Below are positions 55,522 through 62,245 of a stretch of DNA of 64,000 bases, piece after piece (position 1 is the stretch's first letter; every line of letters begins with the position of its first letter). Source of the DNA: an uncultured Collinsella sp. (GTDB lineage: Bacteria > Actinomycetota > Coriobacteriia > Coriobacteriales > Coriobacteriaceae); the NCBI GenBank assembly GCA_900550195.1, contig URRB01000004.1:87522-151521 (forward strand). The letters are read 5' to 3'. The notes beneath the pieces are model-generated. The model saw nothing but the letters and a program-made list of their open reading frames with translations. It had not been told where the DNA came from and ran no database searches. Position numbers and translations under genes: made by a program.

Positions 55522-56613
55522 CTACAGTTCAACTTCCAGTTCGGCTTTGTGTTCGCAGAGGTAGTCGCGCATGTAGGGGATGGCAAATGAGACCTTGCCG
55601 TACGAAGGAGCCTCGATAATCGATTCTCTTAACAGGCGGCTGCGGACGGAGCTCACCTGTTGAGGCGTTTTGTTTAGGGCATCGGCAACCATGCTGGTCG
55701 AGCTCGTCTGCCCCAAAGACGCCATGCTCAGCAGATAAGCGATGCACGTGGGCGGAATGCGCTGCAGCGCGGGCTCAATCACCATGGCGCAGAAGCGTTC
55801 GCGTGCCGTTGCAATGCCACGCTCGGCTTCTTCTTCTCCAATAATCGCTGTATGTGCGCGTCTTGCCAACTGCCATGCGTAGTATCCAACGAGTTGGATC
55901 ATGAAAGGATAGCCTTGCGTTGCCTCGGCAAGTTGGCCGGCAATACCTGGCTGCAACTCCATGCCAGACGCTTCAATGGTTTCCTCGAGGGAGTACGACA
56001 CTTCGGTTACTGCCACAGCCTTCAGATCAAAGGGGAGGGCACGGCGCAAAAACGTAAGTGTCTTTCCGTTGATGATGCTTTCAATCATCGAAGGCAGCCC
56101 AGCAAAAACAAAGGCGATATCAAGGTCTTCGCCGATAACCTGCTGAATCGCAATGGAGAGCGTTCGGACCTCATCGAGCTCTGCGTCTTGAACCTCGTCG
56201 AGAGTGATGAGCAGGCCATTTCCATTCTTGGATATTGTCTGTCTCATGGCGTCGCGTAGCGATGGGCCGATTCGCTCAATATCTATGCTGCCGATGGATA
56301 TGCCAGCTACGGTGGGCTCAAATCTGGCGTGTTTGGCTTGGAATTTGGGCTGCAGCTGTTCGAGAATGCGCTGGCAAAGTCCCTCGGTTGCGACCTCTTT
56401 TATGACCGTCCAGCCATGGCTTTGCGCCAAACGTGAGCACTCGTCAAGGAGGACCGTCTTGCCCGTTCCACGGACGCCGGCTATGCGCATTAGGCGCCCC
56501 GGGGCACCAGGCCCGTTGACGAGGCCCTCATTGAATTCTTCGAGCACATCTTCGCGGCCGATAATCGTGGGAGGTGTTTTACCTGCTGTGGGCTTAAAAG
56601 GGTTTGTTTGCAT
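55522..56613 (-). CDS. Orphan AAA/ORC-like ATPase
   Basis: The product (363 aa) has an AAA-type P-loop GVRGTGKT (residues 46-53) after TIIGREDVLEEF, a Walker B block LLITLDEVQDAE (about 134-145), and a sensor-like region with IAFVFAGLPSMIESI. The C-terminal part is a helical lid followed by a winged-helix-like domain (TSSTSMVADALNKTPQQVSSVRSRLLRE). This layout is that of Cdc6/ORC-like or AAA_16/AAA_22 ATPases seen in accessory regions. The ATG at 56613 has AAAGGTGG upstream; a GTG at 56622 is also in frame. Its neighbours do not reveal its role. A 10-bp tandem repeat lies directly upstream (56631-56697). Confidence 0.82.
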   Translation of the reverse strand: MQTNPFKPTAGKTPPTIIGREDVLEEFNEGLVNGPGAPGRLMRIAGVRGTGKTVLLDECSRLAQSHGWTVIKEVATEGLCQRILEQLQPKFQAKHARFEPTVAGISIGSIDIERIGPSLRDAMRQTISKNGNGLLITLDEVQDAELDEVRTLSIAIQQVIGEDLDIAFVFAGLPSMIESIINGKTLTFLRRALPFDLKAVAVTEVSYSLEETIEASGMELQPGIAGQLAEATQGYPFMIQLVGYYAWQLARRAHTAIIGEEEAERGIATARERFCAMVIEPALQRIPPTCIAYLLSMASLGQTSSTSMVADALNKTPQQVSSVRSRLLRESIIEAPSYGKVSFAIPYMRDYLCEHKAELEVEL

Positions 56614-56630
56614 GTGAGCCACCTTTGCTC

Positions 56631-56697
56631 AAGATATAGCAAGATATAGCAAAGTATAGCAAGATATAGCAAAGTATAGTGAGATATAGCAAAGTAA
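56631..56697. repeat. 10-bp tandem repeat (about 6.7 units)
   Basis: Units alternate between AAGATATAGC and AAAGTATAGC, with two point variants. On the minus strand each unit contains TATACT or TATATC, which resemble -10 boxes, and the array is 18 bp from the ATPase start. Variation in copy number could alter its expression. Confidence 0.9.
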
Positions 56698-56832
56698 GCG
56701 CTACTTGCGGGTTTTGCGGTGGTGCTATTTTCCAAATGCCGCGCGGATAAAGCGCTGGGCGAACAGCTTGTTGGCAACTCACGAGGGCTCGGGGTGCCAA
56801 TTTGGGATGGAGTAGTGCTGTGCCATGAATAG

Positions 56833-56970
56833 GGCCTATCTACTACGTTTAAGCCGCAGGGGTCAACCATAGTCGGCTTTTTCGAAAATCGACAAGCTGT
56901 CTACCTGCGGTTTTGTTTTCACGGTTTTCGGTATGGTCGAGGCTATCCGTGTTAACGTAGTAGATAGGCC
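56833..56970. mobile_element. MITE-like element 2
   Basis: Perfect 17-bp inverted ends GGCCTATCTACTACGTT (56833-56849) and its complement (56954-56970) enclose 104 bp without coding potential. No target-site duplication is obvious. The terminal sequence differs from element 1. Confidence 0.7.
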
Positions 56971-57115
56971 ACTTTTGTGGCAAGGGGGCCGATCTGCGGG
57001 TCAGGGTAGCCAAAAGAACCCCGTCCCAAAAAGACTGATTGGGAGCTGGGGCGTGTCGATGCGATAGTATTACGTGGTGATATTCGACAAACCGTGAGCT
57101 TCATCCGAGGGCTTT

Positions 57116-57808
57116 ATGGAACAACACCAGCATTATCAGAGCTTGCAAGATCAGGCGTACAACGCATTGCGCTCCAAGATTATCTATGCCGAGCTCAAGC
57201 CCGGCACGCGCCTTTCGGCGATTGGTCTGGAAAAGGAGACGGGAATCGGGCGCACGCCCATTCGCGAATCCTTTGTGCGCCTGCGTGAGCAGGAGCTGGT
57301 GGAAACGCGTCCCAAAAGCGGCACCTACGTCTCTAAGATCAGCATGGAACGCGCCGAAAACGCCTGCTTTTTGCGCGAGAAGCTCGAGAGAAGCGTGCTT
57401 ATTAAATGCTGTTCGGCCGCCTCGCCCGAGCAAAAGCAGCGGCTTGAGCAGATTCTTACCGAGTCCGAGTCGCTCGACCATGGCGAAACGCGCCGTTTCT
57501 TTGACCTGGATAACCTGTTCCATGAGACATGTTTTGAAATTGCCGGTCGTCACATGTTGTGGGATTGGATGAAGAGCATCAACACGCATTTTGAGCGATA
57601 CAACTGGTTGCGTATGGTGTCGCAGGATCTGGATTGGGAGCCGATTCGTCGGCAGCATCGCCGGATTCTCGAGGCCATTAAGAGGGGCGATACCGATGCG
57701 GCGAGTTATCTGGCAGAGACGCACTTGCACCTGATGCCCGAGGAGCAGGGCCCGGTTATCGCCTTGCATCCCGACTATTTTGAGCTGCCTAAAGACTCGT
57801 CTATCTAG
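57116..57808 (+). CDS. GntR-family (FCD type) transcriptional regulator
   Basis: The product (230 aa) has a winged-helix GntR domain (about residues 8-75, ELKPGTRLSAIGLEKETGIGRTPIRESFVRL) and a C-terminal all-helical FCD ligand domain (DLDNLFHETCFEIAGRHML with metal-binding type residues, RRQHRRILEAIKRGD). ATG 57116 has CCGAGGGCTTT upstream. FCD regulators usually sense organic acids. No target gene is adjacent; the LacI-type gene downstream is a separate unit. Confidence 0.88.
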   Translation: MEQHQHYQSLQDQAYNALRSKIIYAELKPGTRLSAIGLEKETGIGRTPIRESFVRLREQELVETRPKSGTYVSKISMERAENACFLREKLERSVLIKCCSAASPEQKQRLEQILTESESLDHGETRRFFDLDNLFHETCFEIAGRHMLWDWMKSINTHFERYNWLRMVSQDLDWEPIRRQHRRILEAIKRGDTDAASYLAETHLHLMPEEQGPVIALHPDYFELPKDSSI

Positions 57809-57842
57809 CCCATCATCGCATCTGCTCGAGACGCAAAAAACG

Positions 57843-57866
57843 ACGCTGCTCACCTACAGCGTTTTG
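57843..57866 (+). terminator. Terminator after the GntR gene
   Basis: The stem ACGCTG/CAGCGT with an 8-nt loop is followed by TTTTG. It is weak. Confidence 0.55.
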
Positions 57867-57934
57867 CAAGCGAGATTTTTAAAAAAATGCCTAAAATGGC
57901 TCAGGCTGCCGACAATGGGGAAACGGGGTGCGCC

Positions 57935-58957
57935 ATGGCGCATATGAGAATCAAGGACATTGCCGCCGAGGCGGGCGTGAGCCCGGCCACCGTTTCGCGC
58001 TATCTCAACAACCGTCCCGGTCAGATGACCGAGGAAACCCGCGCCCGCATCGCCGAGGTTATCGAGCGCACGGGCTATCGTCCCCGTGCCGCCGCGCGCA
58101 ACCTGCGCAGCTCGCGCACCAACCTTATCGGCGTGATCCTGGCCGACATCGCCAACCCGTTCTCGAGCGCCATGCTCGAGGGCCTTTCCGCCAGCGCCGC
58201 CGCGCGCGGCTGCTCGCTCATGACGGCCATTAGCGGCAACGATCCCGCCAAGGAGGCCGAGTCGCTCACCAGGCTTATCGATGCCGGCGTGGACGGCCTG
58301 GTCGTCAACACCTGTGGCGGCAACGACAAGGCGATCGCCGCGGCAGCGGGACGCCTGCCCGTTGTGCTGCTCGACCGCGACGTTGCCGACGGCGGTGTCG
58401 ATCTGGTGACATCTAACAACCGTGAGCTGGTCGCCGGCTTGGTAGACGCCTTGGCCACCGCTGGCAGCGAGCGCCTGTGCCTGCTCACCGAGGCAAGCGA
58501 CGACAGCCCCGTCCGTCGCGAGCGCGCCGAGGCCTTTACTGACGAGCTTTCGCACCGCGGCCTTGCCGGCGAGGTCGTCACCCTGGCCGACGGGGGCGCC
58601 ACGGGCGTCGGCCGCCTGGACGAGACCATCCGCGGCTATGCAGGTAAAAAGCTCGGCCTCATTGCCGTCAACGGCCTGGTCTTTCTGCGCCTGACCGAGG
58701 CACTGGCACAGCTTGGTCCCTCGCTGCCGGCAGGGCTCAAGATCGCGACGTTTGACGACTACCCCTGGAACCATGTGCTCTTTGGCGGCGTGACCACGGC
58801 CGCGCAAGACACCCTCACCGTCGCCGAGCGCGTAGTCGAGCGCCTCTCCGAGCGCATCGACGTCGTCACCACCACCGTGGGCGAGGCCGCAAAGCTCGCA
58901 CCCAAGCGCATCGAGATTCCCGGCCACATCGAACACCGCGCATCGACCTCGCGCTAG
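57935..58957 (+). CDS. LacI-family transcriptional regulator, orphan
   Basis: The product (340 aa) has a LacI helix-turn-helix (MRIKDIAAEAGVSPATVSRYLNN), the hinge ARNLRSSRTNLIGVIL and a sugar-binding-like ligand domain with ADIANPFSSAMLEGL. The region near the C-terminus (IATFDDYPWNHVLFGGVTT) is typical of KDG-type and related sugar-acid regulators. ATG 57935 has ACGGGGTGC upstream; in-frame starts at 57887 and 57944 are alternatives. No sugar gene is close, so its target is outside the window or is scattered. Confidence 0.88.
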   Translation: MAHMRIKDIAAEAGVSPATVSRYLNNRPGQMTEETRARIAEVIERTGYRPRAAARNLRSSRTNLIGVILADIANPFSSAMLEGLSASAAARGCSLMTAISGNDPAKEAESLTRLIDAGVDGLVVNTCGGNDKAIAAAAGRLPVVLLDRDVADGGVDLVTSNNRELVAGLVDALATAGSERLCLLTEASDDSPVRRERAEAFTDELSHRGLAGEVVTLADGGATGVGRLDETIRGYAGKKLGLIAVNGLVFLRLTEALAQLGPSLPAGLKIATFDDYPWNHVLFGGVTTAAQDTLTVAERVVERLSERIDVVTTTVGEAAKLAPKRIEIPGHIEHRASTSR

Positions 58958-58959
58958 CC

Positions 58960-58989
58960 TGTGTGATAATATATAGACAATGTCATACA
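58960..58989. promoter_or_regulatory. Candidate operator of the RelB-MNT/HepT pair
   Basis: TGTGTGA (58960-58966) and TCATACA (58983-58989) form an imperfect inverted repeat with a 16-bp AT-rich spacer that includes TAATATA. It lies directly before the ribosome binding site AGGAGG. Confidence 0.5.
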
Positions 58990-58999
58990 GGAGGTATCC

Positions 59000-59494
59000 A
59001 TGGCTGCGTCTGTGCTGAGTGTGCGAGTGGACTCGTCAATTAAAGACTCATTTGCCGAACTGTGCGAAGAGCTTGGCATGACTTCGTCTGTTGCGGTCAA
59101 TATGTTTATGAGGCAGATGCTGCGCGAGCGCTCTCTGCCGTTTGTTCCTTCACTTGGTAAAAGCTCTGCGAGCGAAAGCGCCGCGACGGGCATTTTGGAT
59201 ACTGCCCAGATTGAGTCCGCCGTCCGCGAGGCGGCCAGCTCGATTCCCGCCATCAAAACCGTGATTCTTTTTGGTTCGTATGCCCGTGGCGAGGCGCATG
59301 CCGATAGTGATATTGACTTGCGTCTCGAAGTCGATCGCGAGCAGGGCTTTGGTCTTTTTGCGCTGTCGGCGTTTGGCGAGGCGGTGCGCAAAGAAACCGG
59401 GAGGCAGGTTGATCTCGTCTCTAGTGATCATCTTGATGACGAACTTGCCGCGGTAATCGAGCGCGAAGGAGTGATTCTTTATGATCGCGCGTAA
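59000..59494 (+). CDS. Fused RelB/DinJ DNA-binding domain and MNT nucleotidyltransferase (antitoxin)
   Basis: The product (164 aa) joins two domains that are normally separate. Residues 1-60 (SVLSVRVDSSIKDSFAELC, then LGMTSSVAVNMFMRQML) form a RelB/DinJ ribbon-helix-helix domain. Residues 70-164 are a minimal nucleotidyltransferase with GSYARGEAHADSDID, which gives the GSX10DXD motif (Gly92-Ser93, Asp104, Asp106), and a third acidic residue in RQVDLV (Asp138). MntA proteins of MNT-HEPN toxin-antitoxin pairs inactivate HepT by transferring AMP to it. The HepT gene overlaps by 14 nt. The RHH part probably gives direct autoregulation. AGGAGG precedes the ATG. The domain identities are secure; the combined role is inferred. 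Confidence 0.88.
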   Translation: MAASVLSVRVDSSIKDSFAELCEELGMTSSVAVNMFMRQMLRERSLPFVPSLGKSSASESAATGILDTAQIESAVREAASSIPAIKTVILFGSYARGEAHADSDIDLRLEVDREQGFGLFALSAFGEAVRKETGRQVDLVSSDHLDDELAAVIEREGVILYDRA

Positions 59495-59852
59495 GTCAGA
59501 CAGCCTTCGCGCCCAAGAGGTTTCGGAGGCCATCTCCGAAACGAACGAGCGCATCAAGGCTTTTGATATCACCGAGGACCAGTTTCTGCATGCGAATGAC
59601 GTGCGGACGAGGGCGTTGGCGGACTCCCTTTTGATGTGTGCGCTTAGGGTGACGGAAGAAGCGGGCAAATTGTCGGAACGCTCGCAGCGGCTTCATCCCG
59701 AAATTGAATGGCGTGGAATTATCGGCATGAGAAATTATCTTGCGCATGATTACGGCAATGTCGACCGCTCGGTTGTTTGGGATGCAGTGACGATGGAGTT
59801 CCCTGCGCTGGAACGAGCCTGTAGACAAATTGTCTCCGAATCTGAACGCTAA
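59481..59852 (+). CDS. HepT-like HEPN ribonuclease toxin
   Basis: The product (123 aa) is an all-helical HEPN protein. The RX4HXY active-site motif is present as RNYLAHDY (Arg84, His89, Tyr91), the catalytic signature of HepT RNases. Tyr91 is the site that MntA modifies in characterised pairs. The N-terminal region has a long helix (VSEAISETNERIKAFDITEDQF). It starts inside the end of the fused antitoxin gene (14-nt overlap), so the two are translationally coupled. Toxicity is inferred from the family. Confidence 0.88.
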   Translation: MIARKSDSLRAQEVSEAISETNERIKAFDITEDQFLHANDVRTRALADSLLMCALRVTEEAGKLSERSQRLHPEIEWRGIIGMRNYLAHDYGNVDRSVVWDAVTMEFPALERACRQIVSESER

Positions 59853-59905
59853 CCGCTCGTTCGCAACTGCCTGTTCGCGCACGTTTTTTGAGCGCCGGAC
59901 ACGCT

Positions 59906-59921
59906 TTAACCCTGCGGAAAC
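59906..59921 (+). promoter_or_regulatory. GlnR-box-like half site before glnA
   Basis: TTAAC-n6-GAAAC matches the actinobacterial GlnR half-box pattern GTnAC-n6-GAAAC at all but one fixed base. It lies 66-81 bp before the glnA ATG. Confidence 0.35.
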
Positions 59922-59986
59922 ATTTTTCTGCGATAGTATCTGCGATATAGACCAGTCGAAACCCGCCCGAAAGAAAGGGGAGCGAC

Positions 59987-61324
59987 ATGAACCAGCAGAA
60001 CATCGATTACGTACTCCGCTCCGTAGAGCAGCGTGACATCCGCTTTGTGCGTTTGTGGTTTGTCGACATTCTCGGCCGCCTCAAGAACTTTGCCATTAGC
60101 CCCGAGGACCTCGAGGTCGCTTTTGAGGAGGGTATTGGCTTTGACGGCTCCGCCATCGAGGGCTTTGCCACGCCCGAGGAAGCCGACATGCTGGCGTTTC
60201 CCGATGCTTCGACCTTCCAGATTCTGCCGTGGCGCCCGAGCCACAACGGCGTCGCTCGCGTGTTCTGCGACGTGTGCACTCCCGATTGCAAGCCGTTTGC
60301 CGGCGACCCGCGCGATGCCCTGCGCCGCATGTTCCGCAAGGCCGAGAAGGCCGGCTATCTGCTCAACGTGGGCGCCGAGCTGGAGTATTACTATTTCCCC
60401 GACGAGCACACCCCCGAGCCGCTCGACAACGTGGGCTACTTCGATCTTTCGGTAAGCGATGCCGCCCGCGACCTGCGTCGCAACACGGTCCTCACGCTCG
60501 AGAAGATGTCCGTGCCCGTGGAGTACACCTTCCACGCCGCCGGCCGCTCGCAGCACGGCATGAGTCTGCGCCACGCCGAGGCCCTGAGCATGTCCGACGC
60601 CATCACCACGGCCAAACTCATCATTAAGCAGCAGGCCTACGAGAGCGGTTGCCACGCCTCCTTTATGCCCAAGCCGTTGGCGGGCGAGGACGGCAGCGCC
60701 ATGTTCCTGTGCCAGTCGCTATTCGACCACGACGGCAACAACGTCTTTTGGGGCGAGGACGACGAGAAGTATCACCTCTCCGATATCGCCAAGCACTACA
60801 TGGCCGGCATTCTGGCACACGCGCGCGAGATCAGCGCTATTACTAACCCCACGGTCAACTCGTACAAGCGCATCACCACGGGCGGCGATTCCGTGCCGCA
60901 GTACGCCACGTGGGGCCTGCGCAACCGCGCGAGCATGGTCCGCATTCCGGTCTACAAGCCCGGCAAGCAGCTGTCCACGCGCATCGAGCTTCGTAGCCCC
61001 GACCCCATGGCCAACCCGTACCTGGTCAACGCCGTCACGCTGGCGGCTGGTCTGGACGGCATCGAGCGCAAGCTGGAACTCCCGCCCGAGGCAACGGCCG
61101 AGACGCTCAAGCTTACCGACCGTCAGATGCTCGAGGCCGGCTACACGCCGCTGCCGCGCTCGCTCAAAGAGGCGCTCGACGTGTTTGAGGACTCGCAGTT
61201 TATGAAGGATGCCCTCGGCGAGCACATCCACAGTTTCTTCCTCAAAAAGAAGCGCGACGAGTGGCATAAGTTTGAGTCTACGATCACCGAGTGGGAGATC
61301 AAGCACTACCTGGCGAACTCCTAA
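59987..61324 (+). CDS. Type I glutamine synthetase-like protein with altered metal site
   Basis: The product (445 aa) has the overall glutamine synthetase fold: the N-terminal beta-grasp LWFVDILGRLKNFAI and the ATP region FDGSAIEGF. The ELE pair (Glu131, Glu133) and STRIELRSPDP near the C-terminus (Glu334, Arg336) are also kept. However the usual HHE motif reads FHA (Ala184), QHE reads QHG (Gly191), the metal-binding histidine in GSGMH is Phe240, and the E of GYEAP is replaced in GGDSVP. These are ligands of the n1 and n2 metals in Salmonella and mycobacterial enzymes. It is a short alpha-type protein without the adenylylation-loop Tyr. GAAAGGGGAGCGAC precedes the ATG. Normal catalysis is doubtful; a regulatory or divergent-substrate role is possible. 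Confidence 0.85.
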   Translation: MNQQNIDYVLRSVEQRDIRFVRLWFVDILGRLKNFAISPEDLEVAFEEGIGFDGSAIEGFATPEEADMLAFPDASTFQILPWRPSHNGVARVFCDVCTPDCKPFAGDPRDALRRMFRKAEKAGYLLNVGAELEYYYFPDEHTPEPLDNVGYFDLSVSDAARDLRRNTVLTLEKMSVPVEYTFHAAGRSQHGMSLRHAEALSMSDAITTAKLIIKQQAYESGCHASFMPKPLAGEDGSAMFLCQSLFDHDGNNVFWGEDDEKYHLSDIAKHYMAGILAHAREISAITNPTVNSYKRITTGGDSVPQYATWGLRNRASMVRIPVYKPGKQLSTRIELRSPDPMANPYLVNAVTLAAGLDGIERKLELPPEATAETLKLTDRQMLEAGYTPLPRSLKEALDVFEDSQFMKDALGEHIHSFFLKKKRDEWHKFESTITEWEIKHYLANS

Positions 61325-61374
61325 TCGCGCTGGCTTGTCCCAGTACGATTGAGCTCATTTCTTTGGAGGCCGAT

Positions 61375-62037
61375 ATGTCCGAAAAGAGTGCCCTGTTCAT
61401 GGCGCGCACGACGCGCTTCCACGAGTTTGCCCGCAGCCTGACGACCACCCTGGGTGTCGAGGTGAGCCTTGCCACCCCCGATTCGCCGACTGCGGCGCAC
61501 GACTTTGACCTGCTGATTCTCGATTCCGACGGCATCCGCAGCGACCGTATCGATCAGATTGCCAAGTGGCTCGACGATCGTGGCGGCGTTCCCATGTTGG
61601 TGATCGTCGACGACGAGGCACTCGGCGCCCTGCGCCTGCCGAATCACGCGCATGCCGACTTCGTATGTCCCACGGCGACGCCCAACGAGCTCAAGGCTCG
61701 TGCGCAGCGCCTCATGGGCGAGGAGGAGACTGTCACCGCCGATGACGTGCTCAACATCGATAACCTCGAGATCAACCTGGCCACCTACCAGGTGACGCTC
61801 GACGATGAACCCATCGATCTGACACTGATGGAGTACTCGTTGCTGAGCTTTTTGGCGACGCACCCCAATCGAGCCTACAGCCGCGAAGTGCTGCTGCACC
61901 GCGTGTGGGGCTTTGAGTACTGCGGCGGCACGCGTACCGTCGACGTGCACATCCGTCGCATCCGCTCCAAGGTGGGTCCGCAGATCGCGGCGCACATTAC
62001 CACCGTCCGCGGCGTGGGCTACCTGTTTAAGGACTAG
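61375..62037 (+). CDS. OmpR-family response regulator, GlnR-like
   Basis: The product (220 aa) has an atypical receiver domain and a C-terminal winged helix (LTLMEYSLLSFLATHPNRAY to TTVRGVGYLFK). The receiver keeps a central Asp in LLILDSDG but lacks the N-terminal acidic pair and the conserved lysine (the region reads CPTATPNEL), so it may not be phosphorylated. This is how actinobacterial GlnR, the nitrogen regulator, is built. The gene lies 50 bp after the glutamine synthetase gene. GGAGGCCGAT precedes ATG 61375; a longer in-frame start at 61291 would overlap glnA. Confidence 0.85.
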   Translation: MSEKSALFMARTTRFHEFARSLTTTLGVEVSLATPDSPTAAHDFDLLILDSDGIRSDRIDQIAKWLDDRGGVPMLVIVDDEALGALRLPNHAHADFVCPTATPNELKARAQRLMGEEETVTADDVLNIDNLEINLATYQVTLDDEPIDLTLMEYSLLSFLATHPNRAYSREVLLHRVWGFEYCGGTRTVDVHIRRIRSKVGPQIAAHITTVRGVGYLFKD

Positions 62038-62041
62038 ATTT

Positions 62042-62078
62042 CCACCACAAAGGGGACAGGCACCTTTGTGGTGGTTTT
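62042..62078 (+). terminator. Terminator after the GlnR-like gene, made from a GGGGACAGG element
   Basis: A perfect 12-bp stem CCACCACAAAGG/CCTTTGTGGTGG has GGACAGGCA as loop and is followed by TTTTAC. Confidence 0.88.
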
Positions 62079-62192
62079 ACCGCAGGTACGGGTCCCTTTC
62101 GAGTTTGCAGCAGAACTTAAGCCTTCCTAAAAGATTGCGTTCTCATACACGTTCGCCCGCATATTGGGGTACAACTCAACGTGAACAATGAT

Positions 62193-62219
62193 GGCCCGCC
62201 ACATGTTTGGCGGGCCTTT
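62193..62219 (+). terminator. Hairpin upstream of htrA
   Basis: The perfect 9-bp stem GGCCCGCCA/TGGCGGGCC is followed by TTTG, 27 bp before the htrA ATG. It could be a terminator or an attenuator of htrA. Confidence 0.65.
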
Positions 62220-62245
62220 GGTTATTTGACGAAAGGATCGCAGCT

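Larger units (their letters stand above)
56614..57115. other. Intergenic region with tandem repeats and MITE-like element 2
   Basis: These 502 bp contain no convincing gene. From left to right they hold the 10-bp tandem repeat (56631-56697), about 130 bp without recognisable structure, an element with 17-bp inverted ends (56833-56970), and about 145 bp leading to the GntR gene. Confidence 0.75.
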
